A stretch of DNA of 59,048 nt from Nitratireductor aquibiodomus NL21 = JCM 21793 (GCF_000615975.1 NZ_BAMP01000018.1:1-59048), one strand, 5' to 3'. Positions 42,319 to 52,591 are shown, counted from the first letter of the stretch. The notes: generated by a model from the letters alone, not told the origin. Made by a program: numbers and translations.

Positions 42319-43857
42319 TCAGCCTTCCCCGGTCGGCAGGGCGACAAAGCGGCTGGCATCGTCGCGCTCGATCTGCACGAGCACGGCCTTGCGACCGGCT
42401 TTCACGGCAGCCGAGACGGCTTCCTCGACATCCTTGCCCGACTTCACCGCCTGCGAGTTGACGGTGCGGATAATGTCACCAGGGCGGATTCCGCGGTCAT
42501 CTGCCGGGCTCCCGGGCTCCACATCCGTCACCACCAGACCATCGCCGTCTTCTGCCGGCGTCACCTTCAGGCCGAACTGGGCATCCATCGTGCTCGACTG
42601 CGAACCGCCTCGCGCCGATGCCATCGTCTCCACGCCCGGCATTTCGGAAAGCGTCACCGTGACGTTTTCCGTCTCGCCATTGCGCCAGAGTGTGACGTCG
42701 ACCTCATTGCCCGGCGCGAAGCCCGCGATCAGGCGGGCCAGTTCCTTCGGCGAAGCGACTGGCTTGTCCTCAACGGCGATGATGATGTCGCCGGAGCGGA
42801 TGCCGGCCTTGGCGGCCGGTTCGCCTTCCTGCGCATCGGCGACCAGCGCGCCTTTCTCCTCATCCAGGCCAACGGATTCGGCGATGTCTTTGGACACCGG
42901 CTGAATCTGGACGCCAAGCCAGCCGCGTTCAACCGTACCGTCCTTGATCAGATCCCCGACAACCTCTTTGGCGACCGAGGCTGGAATCGCGAAGGCGATG
43001 CCGACATTGCCGCCGGAGGGCGAGAAGATCGCCGTATTGATGCCAACGACCTCACCGGTAAGGTTGAAGGCCGGGCCACCGGAGTTTCCGCGGTTCACGG
43101 CCGCATCGATCTGGATGAAATCGTCATACGGTCCGGCGCCGATATCGCGGCCACGGGCGGAGACGATGCCTGCCGTCACCGTGCCGCCGAGACCGAACGG
43201 ATTGCCGACGGCAACCACCCAGTCACCGACACGCACCTTCTCGTCGTCTGCAAAATCGACATAGGTGAACTTGCGTTCCTCATCGACCTTCAGCACGGCA
43301 AGGTCCGTGCGCGGGTCGGTGCCGACCAGCTTTGCGTCGATCTCGGTACCGTCATCCATGACGACGGTGAAGTTGCTGCCGCCATCGACCACATGGTTGT
43401 TGGTGACGAGATAACCGTCTTCGGAAATGAAGAAGCCGGACCCCTGAGAAACCGGGCGGGGACGACGACGCTCGGACCGGCGATCCTGCTCAAATCCGCG
43501 ATCGCCGCGGAACTCGCGGAAGAAGCGCTTGAGGGGGTGCCCGTCCGGCAGTTCTTCAAAGCCCGGCATGTCGAAGAAACCCGAGCCGCCAGGATTCGAT
43601 GTCATTTTGACATCGGCTTTGACGCGCACGCTGACCACCGCAGGAGAAACCTTCTCGACGATATCGGCGAAGCTCGGAGCCTGAACCGGCTGGTCGAGCC
43701 GGACGGCTTCAGCCATGACCGGCGCCGTTCCGCTGGTAACGGCACCCAGGCCAATCGCCCCGGCAATGGCGACGGAAGCGATTGTCGCCATCAGGCGCCC
43801 GCGCTTCTTTGTGATGATACCCTTCTCCGGTGCCTTGTTATCCGCGTCCTGGTGCAT
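42319..43857 (-). CDS. degP: Periplasmic serine protease DegP/HtrA-like
   Basis: A 512-aa Do-type protease/chaperone of the periplasm. The N-terminal export segment is LMATIASVAIAGAIGLGAV. The trypsin-like domain has the triad His in TNNHVVDGG, Asp in TDPRTDLAVLK and Ser in VNRGNSGGPAF. Two PDZ domains follow (ERGWLGVQIQPVSKDIAESV; GLVVTDVEPGSPADDRGIRP). An Arg-rich insert (QDRRSERRRPRPVSQ) precedes the catalytic domain, as is common in rhizobial DegP. AGAGGATAGG precedes ATG 43857. It degrades or refolds damaged envelope proteins and sits between the cytochrome c maturation cluster and a kinase/regulator pair, an arrangement I recall from Sinorhizobium. Confidence 0.94.
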   Translation of the reverse strand: MHQDADNKAPEKGIITKKRGRLMATIASVAIAGAIGLGAVTSGTAPVMAEAVRLDQPVQAPSFADIVEKVSPAVVSVRVKADVKMTSNPGGSGFFDMPGFEELPDGHPLKRFFREFRGDRGFEQDRRSERRRPRPVSQGSGFFISEDGYLVTNNHVVDGGSNFTVVMDDGTEIDAKLVGTDPRTDLAVLKVDEERKFTYVDFADDEKVRVGDWVVAVGNPFGLGGTVTAGIVSARGRDIGAGPYDDFIQIDAAVNRGNSGGPAFNLTGEVVGINTAIFSPSGGNVGIAFAIPASVAKEVVGDLIKDGTVERGWLGVQIQPVSKDIAESVGLDEEKGALVADAQEGEPAAKAGIRSGDIIIAVEDKPVASPKELARLIAGFAPGNEVDVTLWRNGETENVTVTLSEMPGVETMASARGGSQSSTMDAQFGLKVTPAEDGDGLVVTDVEPGSPADDRGIRPGDIIRTVNSQAVKSGKDVEEAVSAAVKAGRKAVLVQIERDDASRFVALPTGEG

Positions 43858-43987
43858 GGTAACCTATCCTCTTGGAAAATCTCATTTCGGCGCGCAAACG
43901 CGTCTTAGGGTGATGAAGTAGCGGTGCCTACATTACAACGCCATTTCCAGCCGATGAAATTTTCGTAATGTTCGGGCCCGCTTCGGG

Positions 43988-45232
43988 TCACTCCGCTCCG
44001 CTTTCCTCCCCGCGAACACCTGTATGAACATGCGCGACGCTCTCAAGCGTTCTGTGGACCGGGCACTTGCCGGCAATTTCGATCAGTTTGTCCCGCAGCT
44101 CGGAGGATACGGGTTTCTCCACTTCGATGACGCGCTCAAATCGGTCGATACGCCCCTGTGCCTTCGCCGCCTCGGAGCAGTCCTCGCAATCCCTGGCGTG
44201 GACCTTGTCGTGCGAGACGTCGACGCTGATGCGCCCGAGATCCAGCTTCTTGCGATCTGCATAGAGCCGCAGCGTCATCGTGGTGCAGGCGCCGAGGGCT
44301 ATAGACAGAAAGTCATAGGGTGACGGCCCAGTGTCGAGCCCGCCGAAACTCTCCGGCTCATCGGCGAACAGACGATGCCGGCCGGCCTGTACCGCATTCT
44401 GGAATTTGCCCTGTCCCGTCTCCATCACGCGCACATGCTCGACCGGCACCGTGCCCTGCGGTTCGTCGCCGGGAAGATAGCGCGAGAGCCAGCCACACAT
44501 CGCACTTGCGGCAAAGGAGGCGTCCTCGGGGGTTGTCAAAAGATGATCGCCCTGGTCCAGCGATATGAAGCTCTTGGGATGTTTTGCCGCCAGAAATATC
44601 TGCGTGGCGTTGTCGATGCCGACAATCTCGTCGAGCGGCGCATGCAAAACGAGCAGCGGCTTGCGCATGCCGGCGACGGCATCCAGAAGACTGTGCGACC
44701 GGACATCCTCGACAAACTGTCTCTGCACGCGAAACTGCCGACCGCCGAGCGAAACATCCGCTTCGCCTTCCTGCTGGATACTCTCAAGCGAAGCGCCCAG
44801 ATTCTTCAGCACATGCGCCGTATCGGCAGGCGCTCCAATGGTTGCGACCGCCTTTACGGAGGGCAAGCGCCCGGCAATGGCAAGAACCGCCGCACCGCCC
44901 AGAGAATGCCCGACCAGAACGGAGGGCGCCTCATAATGCTTTTCAAGAAAGGTTGCCGCACTGAGCAGATCTTCGAGATTGGTGGAGAAATTGGTCGATG
45001 CGAATTCGCCCTCGCTGGACCCGAGGCCTGTAAAGTCGAAGCGCAACACGGCGATGCCGGCCCGCGCCAGTTCGGCAGCAATACGCCGCGCAGCAAGCAG
45101 ATCCTTCGAGCAGGTAAAGCAGTGCGCAAACAGTGCGTAGGCTCGGATCGGCCCGTTCGGCAGGTCGAGCCGCGCAGCGAGATCAGCGCCGGAGTGGCCT
45201 TTGAACGCAAGCTTCTGTGTTTTCGCCGTCAT
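43988..45232 (-). CDS. Alpha/beta hydrolase-OsmC fusion protein
   Basis: A bifunctional 414-aa protein. Residues ~1-255 form an alpha/beta hydrolase with the oxyanion-side segment LFAHCFTCSKDLLAARRIAA, nucleophile elbow VLVGHSLGGAA and a late His in DQGDHLLTTPEDA. Residues ~265-405 form an OsmC/Ohr-like domain with the two redox cysteines in LGACTTMTLRLYADRK and AGKCPVHRTLESV. OsmC proteins reduce organic hydroperoxides in the cytoplasm; the fused hydrolase may release a peroxide or acyl substrate. This fusion is a known bacterial family, but its physiological substrate is unclear. It lies between degP and ccmH on the same strand. Confidence 0.9.
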   Translation of the reverse strand: MTAKTQKLAFKGHSGADLAARLDLPNGPIRAYALFAHCFTCSKDLLAARRIAAELARAGIAVLRFDFTGLGSSEGEFASTNFSTNLEDLLSAATFLEKHYEAPSVLVGHSLGGAAVLAIAGRLPSVKAVATIGAPADTAHVLKNLGASLESIQQEGEADVSLGGRQFRVQRQFVEDVRSHSLLDAVAGMRKPLLVLHAPLDEIVGIDNATQIFLAAKHPKSFISLDQGDHLLTTPEDASFAASAMCGWLSRYLPGDEPQGTVPVEHVRVMETGQGKFQNAVQAGRHRLFADEPESFGGLDTGPSPYDFLSIALGACTTMTLRLYADRKKLDLGRISVDVSHDKVHARDCEDCSEAAKAQGRIDRFERVIEVEKPVSSELRDKLIEIAGKCPVHRTLESVAHVHTGVRGEESGAE

Positions 45233-45329
45233 GGGGTCCCCTTTCGCTTGTGCCCGAACCCGCCAACAGGCAGGCCGGTTTCAGGCTAGGTGGGCGCGGA
45301 CCCTTCGTACAGGTTTGCGACGCAAAATT

Positions 45330-45805
45330 TCAGTCACGGTCGTTCAAAATCTGGTCAAGGCGCTTTTGCTCTTCAGCGCTCAGGCCAGAGATAGCCTCTC
45401 CGGTCTTCCTGCGCCGTGCGTTTGCGACAATCAATGCCCCTCCGAACAGCAAGAGTATGACAGGAGCGCCCCAGAGAAGCGCGTTGCGATAGCTGAAGCG
45501 CGGTTTCAGGAGAACGAACTCGCCGTAGCGATCGACCACATAGGCGATGACCTCTTCGTCGCTGTCGCCCGCCTCCAGGCGGTCGCGCACCAAGACCCGG
45601 AGGTCACGTGCCAGCTCCGCATCGGAATCGTCGATCGACTGGTTCTGGCAGACCATACACCGCAACTCGGCAGAAAGGTCGCGCGCGCGCGCCTCCAGCG
45701 CCGGATCATCCAGCACCTCGTCGGGCTGCACGGCAAATGCGGCTGAAGCGCCAGAAACACAAGCCCGCAGATTGCGAAGAACGCGCCGGAAATCAACCGC
45801 CTCAT
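45330..45805 (-). CDS. ccmH: Cytochrome c maturation protein CcmH/CycL (frame interrupted once)
   Basis: A periplasmic thiol reductase that reduces apocytochrome c heme-binding cysteines, 158 aa after repair. It carries the CxxC site in [20 protein letters not shown] and a C-terminal membrane helix ([20 protein letters not shown]). The start is ATG 45805 ([19 protein letters not shown]); the frame then breaks near 45750, and restoring one base gives a signal peptide ending SAAFA before VQPDEVLDD. The start codon overlaps the ccmF stop (ATGA). It is the last gene of the cycHJKL-type operon. Confidence 0.9.
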
Positions 45806-47786
45806 GCCGCCCTGCCCTCTGCAGCCGGTTTTCTGCGTGGCATCGGCGCTCCAATCCGCAGCCGGCGGTCAAGCAGCGACACCGTCCCACCAATCATCAT
45901 GACCAGCGCACCCAGCCAGATCAGCGTGACCATCGGCTTCCACCAGATTCGCACCACGATCTTGCCGTTCGGGGTCTGGTCGCCGAGGGAAACGTAGAGC
46001 TGGCTCAGGCCAAGTGTGCGAATGCCAGCTTCGGTGGTGGGCATCTGACGCGCGGTGTAGAGACGCTTGGAAGACACCACCTCGCCAAGCGGTTTCCCGG
46101 TCACACGGTTCAGGATGAACGTTGCCTGATCTTCCGTGTAGTTCGGTCCGGTGAAGGGGCGCAGGCTGTCGAACCGTAGATTGTATCCCTGCATCTCCAC
46201 CGTTTCGCCCGGCTGCATTGCCGCGATCTGCTCGGTTTCCAGCGTGGTTACGGAGATGATCCCGATTGTCGTGAGCCCGATGCCGGCGTGGGCCAGCGCC
46301 GTCCCGAACACCGAGCGCGGCAACCCCCTGAAACGGCTGAACGCCACGGACGGCGCTGCCTTGCCAAGCCGGATTTGACCACAAGGTCGGTCAGCGCGCC
46401 GAGCACCAGCCAGACGCCCAGCCCGATGCCGAGTGCCGCCAGAACGGAGGCGCGGTCAATCATCAGGACGACGAGAAGCGCAATCGCCAGTGCGCTGCCA
46501 AAAGCCCAGAACAGGCGTTGCGAAACGGCCCATAAATCACCGCGTTTCCAGGCAAGCAAGGGCCCGAAAGGCACAATCAGCAGCAAGGGAAGAATGAGCG
46601 GGCCGAAGGTGAGATTGAAGAAGGGCGGGCCGACCGAAATCTTGTCGCCCGTCACGGCTTCAACCAGAAGCGGATAAAGCGTGCCGATCAGCACGGTGGC
46701 GGTCGCCGTCGTCAGGATGAGGTTGTTGAGGACAAGCGCACCCTCGCGCGAAACCGGCTGAAAAAGGCCGCCCGGCGTCAGGGTTGCCGCCCTCCACGCA
46801 AAGAGCGCCAGCGACCCCCCGATGAACAGGATCAGAATGCACAGGATAAAGACACCGCGTGCCGGATCCGTAGCGAAGGCATGGACGGACGTCAGGACAC
46901 CGGAGCGAACCAGGAACGTTCCGAGCAGCGACAGCGAAAATGTCAGGATTGCGAGCAGGACGGTCCAGATTTTCAGCGCCGAGCGCTTTTCCATCACCAG
47001 CGCCGAGTGCAACAGCGCCGTTCCTCCCAGCCACGGCAGCAGGGAAGCATTCTCGACCGGGTCCCAGAACCAGAACCCGCCCCAGCCAAGCTCGTAATAG
47101 GCCCAGTAAGAGCCCATTGCGATGCCTCCTGTCAGAAACATCCAGGCCGCCAGCGTCCAGGGCCGCACCCAGCGCGCCCAGGCCGCATCCAGCCGCCCCT
47201 CGATCAGGGCCGCAATGGCAAAGGAAAAGGCAACGGAAAACCCGACATAGCCGAGATAAAGAAGAGGCGGGTGAACGGCAAGCCCGATGTCCTGGAGAAT
47301 GGGGTTCAGATCACGCCCTTCCATCGGCGCCGGGTCGAGGCGCGCAAACGGATTGGATGTTGCCAGAATGAATATGATGAACGCACAGCTGATCGCCCCC
47401 TGCACCCCCAGCACATTGGCACGCAGCGACAGGGGCAGGTTGCGCCCGAAAACCGCAACCAGTGCACCGAAGAAGACAAGGATCAGCACCCACAGGAGCA
47501 TTGAGCCCTCGTGGTTCCCCCATGTGCCGGTGATCTTGTAGAGAAGCGGCTTGGCCGAATGCGAATTCTCCCAGACGTTCAAGACGGAGAAATCCGACTG
47601 GATATAGGCCGAGGTCAACGCCATGAAGGACAGCGCCACCAGCATGAAGTTGGTCAGAGCGGCCGGTTCGCCCACGCGCATCAGCGTGTCGTTTTTGAGT
47701 TGCGCTCCAACGATCGGCACCGTCATCTGAACCAGCGCCAGCGCAAAAGCCAGGACAAGGGCGAAGTGACCGAGTTCGATGCTCAT
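45802..47786 (-). CDS. ccmF: Heme lyase subunit CcmF/CycK (frame interrupted once)
   Basis: A large inner-membrane protein of the cytochrome c heme ligation complex, about 661 aa after repair, with many transmembrane helices. It shows the periplasmic tryptophan-rich heme-handling motif [20 protein letters not shown], flanked by conserved His sites ([34 protein letters not shown]). The frame breaks near 46365 ([17 protein letters not shown]); one base restored continues into the proper C-terminal domain ([20 protein letters not shown]). ATG 47786 is chosen because [14 protein letters not shown] is the family start. It receives heme from CcmE encoded just upstream. Confidence 0.93.
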
Positions 47787-47846
47787 TCTTTCATGCGCTC
47801 CAATCAAGCCGTTTATGGCCTCGTCCCGACGGACTCTCAACCAGCG

Positions 47847-48281
47847 TCAGTTTTCCTGCCAGACACCCTTTTCCTTGAGGCTGTCGGCCACTTCACGTGG
47901 CATGTAGTTTTCGTCATGCTTGGCGAGCACCGTATCGGCGACAAAGGTCTGGCTCTCGTCAAACACACCCTCGGTGACCACCCCCTGCTCCTCCCGGAAG
48001 AGATCGGGAAGGATGCCGTTGTAGCGCACCGTCACCGTGTCGCTTCCATCGGTCACCGCAAAGCGGACATGGGTATCGTCGGAGCGCTCGATGGACCCCT
48101 TTTCCACGAGGCCACCAAGGCGGATGCGCTGGCCCGCAGCAACCGGCTTTTCCGCCAGGTCACCGGGCATGTAGAAATAAGAGGTCTGTTCCCCCAGAGC
48201 ATAGAGGGTCAACCCGGTGGCGGCACCGAGAAAGCCGATCGCGCCTGCGATGATCACCAGTCTTTTCTGCTTCCGTGTCAC
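47847..48281 (-). CDS. ccmE: Heme chaperone CcmE/CycJ
   Basis: A periplasm-facing, membrane-anchored heme carrier of 144 aa. An N-terminal anchor (RLVIIAGAIGFLGAATGLTL) is followed by an OB-fold and the heme-attachment His in VLAKHDENYMPREVAD, which binds heme covalently during transfer to CcmF. The start is likely GTG 48281, giving MTRKQKRL, the typical CcmE N-terminus, eight bases after the ccmI stop; the longer frame would overlap ccmI. Confidence 0.93.
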   Translation of the reverse strand: MTRKQKRLVIIAGAIGFLGAATGLTLYALGEQTSYFYMPGDLAEKPVAAGQRIRLGGLVEKGSIERSDDTHVRFAVTDGSDTVTVRYNGILPDLFREEQGVVTEGVFDESQTFVADTVLAKHDENYMPREVADSLKEKGVWQEN

Positions 48282-48288
48282 ATCAAAC

Positions 48289-49410
48289 CTATTCGATAAC
48301 GACGCCGAGATCGGCCGCAAATCCCTTGAGATCGCCGCTTTCGGGAGCCTCCGGGCCGAATGCCGCCACGGCCCGCTCTAAGGCTTCTTTCGCGGCCTCC
48401 GGACGCTGCAGCACCATGTATGAACGAATGAGACGCCGCCATCCATCCAGATCGGTCGGATTTTCACGCAGCTTCTCGTCCAGTCCAGCGACCATGCCTT
48501 CGATCATCTGCTGCCGGTCAGCCCCGGAGAGGTCCGAAGCGGCCGCAACTTCGTCTTCACTGGGCCCCGCGCCGGATTCGGCGGCACCACCCGAACGCGC
48601 CATAGCCTGCTCAACCGCCGAGCGCCACGGCGAAACCTCCGGCAGATCGTCGAGCATTTCACGCCAGAGCGACCGGGCGTCGTCAGTCGCGCCGTCCTGT
48701 GCACGCGCCAGCCCCAGGAAGAAGCGTGCCTTCGGCTCCCTGGGATCAAGAACAAGCACTTCCTGAAAGACCGTCTCGGCCTCAGCCGTGACCATGCCCT
48801 GTGCACTACCGACGATCGCCTCGCCCAATGCCGCTTTCATATCCGCCGTATCGCCCGACAGGCGCATGATGTTGCGCAATGCTGTCTGTGCATCGCCAAA
48901 ACGCCCCAGACGCATGTAAACCGGCGCCAGCACCTGCCAGCCGCGCACATCGTCGGGATTGTCTGCCAGATGTGTCTCGGCCCGTGCAACCAGCTCATCA
49001 ATCGGCGCTTCGGCGGGCTCCTCGGCCATCCGCGCATGCAGGGGCTGCGCGGGCATTTCCGGCGACCCGGTGAACACATAGAGCCCCCAGCTCACCAGTG
49101 GCACGGCGAGCACGGCGATCGCTGCCGTCAGGCGTGTCACGCGCTGGCTTGCCAGATGTTCCTTCTGGCCGCCAACCGCTTCTGAAATCCTCAGAATGCG
49201 GCGTCCGATCTCGGCTCGCGCCTGCTCGGCTTCCTGCTGCCCGATCAGCCCGCGTTCGGCGTCCCGCTCAACTTCCTCGAGTTGGTCACGATAGACCTCG
49301 ATATCGTGAGCGCGCGCGTCCTCGGACATCGTGCTGCGCATGGCGAAAGGCCGCAGCACTGCAAAGGCTGCGACGAAGGTCAGAAAAGCTGCGAGTATCC
49401 AGAACAACAT
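48289..49410 (-). CDS. ccmI: Cytochrome c biogenesis protein CcmI/CycH
   Basis: An apocytochrome c chaperone, 373 aa. Helix 1 is at the N-terminus (LFWILAAFLTFVAAFAVLRP), then a cytoplasmic coiled region (EVYRDQLEEVERDAERGLIG), helix 2 (RLTAAIAVLAVPLVSWGLYV), and a periplasmic TPR region (GWQVLAPVYMRLGRFGDAQT; DGWRRLIRSYMVLQRPEAAK) that binds the C-terminus of apocytochromes. ATG 49410 begins this first helix. It is the first gene of the ccmI-ccmE-ccmF-ccmH operon, and the same order is known as cycHJKL in rhizobia. Confidence 0.92.
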   Translation of the reverse strand: MLFWILAAFLTFVAAFAVLRPFAMRSTMSEDARAHDIEVYRDQLEEVERDAERGLIGQQEAEQARAEIGRRILRISEAVGGQKEHLASQRVTRLTAAIAVLAVPLVSWGLYVFTGSPEMPAQPLHARMAEEPAEAPIDELVARAETHLADNPDDVRGWQVLAPVYMRLGRFGDAQTALRNIMRLSGDTADMKAALGEAIVGSAQGMVTAEAETVFQEVLVLDPREPKARFFLGLARAQDGATDDARSLWREMLDDLPEVSPWRSAVEQAMARSGGAAESGAGPSEDEVAAASDLSGADRQQMIEGMVAGLDEKLRENPTDLDGWRRLIRSYMVLQRPEAAKEALERAVAAFGPEAPESGDLKGFAADLGVVIE

Positions 49411-49619
49411 GGGCTCTAAATAGCGGTCGGGGAAGACGCTGCCAACTCGGCGCACCTGCGGCCATTTGGCAAACCCGTCCCGCCGCGGGGGTTGCCGCCA
49501 TGGCAGCAGGGCTGCTCCCGGAGCGCTTCCACTTTTCAATAGAGCGCAGAAGCGCTCAATCATATTGTTCTCACGCAGTTCCGGATGGAGAACCGGCGCC
49601 AACTTCTCCGGGGATTGCT

Positions 49620-50057
49620 CTAACCGAGCAGCATCCAGCTTCCATCCTCATTTCGGCATGCGGTCCCGCGCGCTTCGCGCGGTGTGCCGTTGATCTGGAT
49701 GGTATGGGTGTATTGCCTACAATCCTGGGAACCAACGCGGTAAGGCTGTGCCGCGCGCACCGTCCCGGCCCGGCTCGAGCCAGTGTCCTGCCAGGAAACA
49801 TCCTGTCCGGCCGGTGTGTTCTCCAGCGCCTTGTATTCAGCCTCTATCGCAAGGCGCTTTTGCCGGCGTGACAGTGCCTCACCGAATTCACCACCGATCA
49901 GGCCACCACCCTCCATACCAAGAATGGCGGAGCTGTCAGCCGCCGCCTGGGATGCCGCGAACTGATTTGGCTCAAGCTGCGAACCCGACATGTCGCGGCT
50001 CAGGCAGCCCGACAAAACCGCGGAGAAGGCTATTGCAAAAACTGCTGCGACTTTCAT
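49620..50057 (-). CDS. RT0821/Lpp0805-family surface lipoprotein
   Basis: A 145-aa exported lipoprotein. The signal VAAVFAIAFSAVLSGC ends in a lipobox with the modified Cys. A glycine-rich segment follows (AILGMEGGGLIGGEFGEALS), similar to the Rickettsia 17-kDa antigen, then the family's C-terminal domain (ALENTPAGQDVSWQDTGSSR; CRQYTHTIQINGTPREARGT). Relatives occur in the outer membrane of many alphaproteobacteria, with unknown function. ATG 50057 (MKVAAVF) is preferred to a longer frame with no signal peptide. It lies 82 bases after the feuQ stop on the same strand. Confidence 0.82.
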   Translation of the reverse strand: MKVAAVFAIAFSAVLSGCLSRDMSGSQLEPNQFAASQAAADSSAILGMEGGGLIGGEFGEALSRRQKRLAIEAEYKALENTPAGQDVSWQDTGSSRAGTVRAAQPYRVGSQDCRQYTHTIQINGTPREARGTACRNEDGSWMLLG

Positions 50058-50138
50058 TGATCCCGATGGTCCCCTGAGACACACTTATCGTTGCAAGGCA
50101 TTTAAGGCGTCGATTTGGCCCAATTTAGGCAGTTCTCG

Positions 50139-51556
50139 TCAGCTGGCACCTTGGGTTTCTGCGCGCGGCAAGGAAACAACAGCCTTGAGCCCGCCAAGCG
50201 AGGATCGTTCCAAAGCGAGAGAACCACCATACTCTTCCACCAGGTCTGCGACAATCGCAAGCCCAAGCCCCGTTCCCGGCTTTGTTTCATCGAGCCGCCG
50301 TCCACGCTTCAACGCATCGCGCGCCTTTTCCTCCGGAATGCCCGGGCCGTCATCTTCGATGAGAATCAGAACGCCATGCCCATCGCCCTGCATTTCTCCT
50401 TCCTCAACGGAAAGAGAAACCCGGCTTCGGGCCCACTTCATGGCATTTTCCATGAGATTGCCGCTGATTTCCTCCAGGTCTTCCCGCTCTCCCGCAAAGA
50501 TCAGAGGTTCATCCGCAAATTGCACCTGAAGGTCGATGGAAGGATTTAGTTTGCCCATCACGCGCGCCATTCGCTCCAGCGATGCCTTGACCGGCGTGCG
50601 AAAAACAAGACTGTCGCGCTGTGCGGCGGCCCGCGCTCGCTGCAGATAATGATCAAGCTGCTGTTGCAGCGCGGTCGCCTGTGCGGTGATCAGCTTCCCG
50701 CGTTCGCCGCCAACGGCATGCCCTTCGTTCATAAGCACCGCCAGGGGCGTCTTGAGAGAATGCGCCAGATTGCCCACCTGCTTGCGTGAGCGTTCAACGA
50801 TGCGGCGGTTGTTGTCGATCAGCGCATTTGTTTCATCAGCGAGCGATTCGATCTCCGTCGGAAACGGCCCCTCCAGACGCTGCGCAGAACCCGCTCGAAT
50901 ATCCGAGAGGGCCTGTTGCACGCGATTGAGCGGGCGCAGACCGTAAAGGATGGCGAAGACGTTGATCGCGATCATGCCAAGACCGAATATGGCGAGGTAG
51001 CCATAGAGCTTGCGGACAAACTGACTGACCTCCTCCTCCAGCTCGCTTCGATTGCCCATGACACGAAAGCGGGCCACCTGCCCCTGATCTCCCACAACGA
51101 GTTCGGCCTCGACCACCTCGATCGTATCGCCGCCGGGTCCCACCGTCATGTAGCTGCGCTGGAACCCCGTATTAAACGGCACCTCACCGCTATCCGGTGA
51201 AGGGATCGGCGTCGCCATTGAGGGCGAGCGCAGTGCCCCACCCAGATCGCTGGTCACCGGTTCTACTGCCCAGTACCAGCCGATTGGGGCTGCAGAAAAC
51301 GCAGATCGTCGAGATTGGGACTGCCCTGCAGGTCACCGTCTTCAGCGATGCCCACCGAGCCGATTACATTGTTGAGATAGGCGGAAAGAACACTGTCAAA
51401 ACCACGTTCGGACACCTGTCGAAACAAGGCCGAGATGATCGTTGCGATGACAACCAGCGCGATGACTGCCCAAAAAGATGAAAACGCGATGACGCGCACC
51501 GCAAGCGAGCGGGATACGATGCGCCTGAGCCAGGACTGCGTCTTCGGATCAGTCAT
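50139..51556 (-). CDS. feuQ: Sensor histidine kinase FeuQ (frame interrupted once)
   Basis: An inner-membrane kinase of about 472 aa after repair. Helix 1 is VIAFSSFWAVIALVVIATII, followed by a periplasmic region, helix 2 (YLAIFGLGMIAINVFAILYG), HAMP (PLNRVQQALSDIRAGSAQRL), the H-box GNLAHSLKTPLAVLMNEGHA, and ATP-binding NLMENAMKWA, EDDGPGIP and GTGLGLAIVADL. The frame breaks near 51281 (FLQPQS-GWYWAVEPVTSD); one G restored. It resembles PhoQ-type sensors. In Sinorhizobium, FeuQ with FeuP controls cyclic-glucan export and osmotic adaptation, restrained by FeuN. It starts ten bases after the feuP stop. Confidence 0.9.
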
Positions 51557-51565
51557 CACCGGGGC

Positions 51566-52237
51566 CTAACCGGCCTCCGGTTCGCGCAATCGATATCCCA
51601 TACCGCGCACGGTTTCGATCAGGTCCACATCTCCGAGCTTCTTGCGCAGCCGACCGACAAAAACCTCGATTGTATTGGAATCCCTGTCGAAATCCTGATC
51701 GTAAAGATGTTCGACCAGCTCCGTCCTTGAGACAACCGTGTCCCGATGGTGCATCAGATAGGCAAGCAGCCGATATTCGTGGGAAGTGAGCTTCAGCGGG
51801 ATTCCGTCGACATCGGCCTTGGAGGCCTTGGTGTCGAGGCGCACCGGCCCACAGCGCAGTTCCGTCGAGGCGTGACCTGCTGCGCGTCGGATGAGCGCGC
51901 GCAGCCGTGCGAGCACTTCCTCGATATGAAACGGCTTGGTCACGTAATCGTCGGCTCCCGCATCGATGCCGGCCACCTTGTCGCTCCAGCGATCACGTGC
52001 GGTGAGGATCAGAACGGGCATTTTGCGGTCGTCCTGGCGCCAGCGTTCCAGCACGCTGATGCCATCCATCTGCGGCAAGCCGATATCGAGGACCACGGCG
52101 TCATAAGGCTCGGTGTCGCCGAGAAAATGTCCTTCCTCGCCGTCAAATGCCCTGTCCACAACGTAACCGGCGTCGGTCAGCGCCTGGCATATCTGCCGGT
52201 TCAGATCCTTGTCGTCTTCGACAACGAGAATGCGCAT
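51566..52237 (-). CDS. feuP: Response regulator FeuP
   Basis: A 223-aa OmpR/PhoP-type regulator. The receiver shows VVEDDKDLN, the phospho-Asp in DAVVLDIGLPQMDGISVLER, the switch LILTARDRWSDK and Lys in DYVTKPFHIEEVL. The DNA-binding domain shows LTSHEYRLLAYLMHHRDTVV and RDSNTIEVFVGRLRKKLG. The whole sequence, especially FDGEEGHFLGDTEPYDAVVL, is close to what I remember of rhizobial FeuP. It is followed by feuQ and preceded by feuN, the conserved order of this operon. Confidence 0.92.
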   Translation of the reverse strand: MRILVVEDDKDLNRQICQALTDAGYVVDRAFDGEEGHFLGDTEPYDAVVLDIGLPQMDGISVLERWRQDDRKMPVLILTARDRWSDKVAGIDAGADDYVTKPFHIEEVLARLRALIRRAAGHASTELRCGPVRLDTKASKADVDGIPLKLTSHEYRLLAYLMHHRDTVVSRTELVEHLYDQDFDRDSNTIEVFVGRLRKKLGDVDLIETVRGMGYRLREPEAG

Positions 52238-52325
52238 TAACCCCTCGACCTGGTTCGTTTCAAAATTTGGTTTTGTCGCCGCCGCTGCGCGACACTAGAG
52301 CAATTCCAGGATAAGCGAAAACGCT

Positions 52326-52591
52326 CTAATTTGCGGGTACAACGAATTCGGCCCGCTTCGGACGTTCCCCGTTGCCCCCCGGAATGACCACCACCACCCT
52401 GCAGACGGTCTGTCCTCCCTGTGTCTCCGCAGTTGCCTGAACAAGCTACCACCGTTTTGGGAGGCGACCCGTGAACCGACCGAGTAGCAATCGACGCCCG
52501 CCTGGGCTGGCGATGCCGTGGGCCAGAGCAGCACCGGCAGAAGAGCCAGAGCCGCGAGGAAGCCGGGTTTATGTGCGCGATGCCAGAACAT
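52326..52591 (-). CDS. feuN: FeuN-like periplasmic inhibitor of FeuQ (frame interrupted once)
   Basis: A small exported protein of about 88 aa after repair. The signal segment FLAALALLPVLLWPTASPAQ ends near AQA, before GVDCYSVGSRVASQNGG. Near 52441 one G is missing; the restored frame reads SLVQATAETQGGQTVCRVVV and ends EFVVPAN with TAG 52326-52328. The mature part has two Cys. Its place directly upstream of feuP and the small exported form match FeuN, the periplasmic protein that keeps FeuQ in check in Sinorhizobium and is essential there when FeuPQ is active. The start is uncertain: ATG 52591, 52609 or 52636. The identification relies on position and my memory of the family. Confidence 0.65.

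Noticed and set aside
42262..43908. 548-codon open frame on the plus strand opposite degP
   Set aside because: It is a shadow of degP, rich in Arg, His and Asp with no family motif; degP has all catalytic residues.
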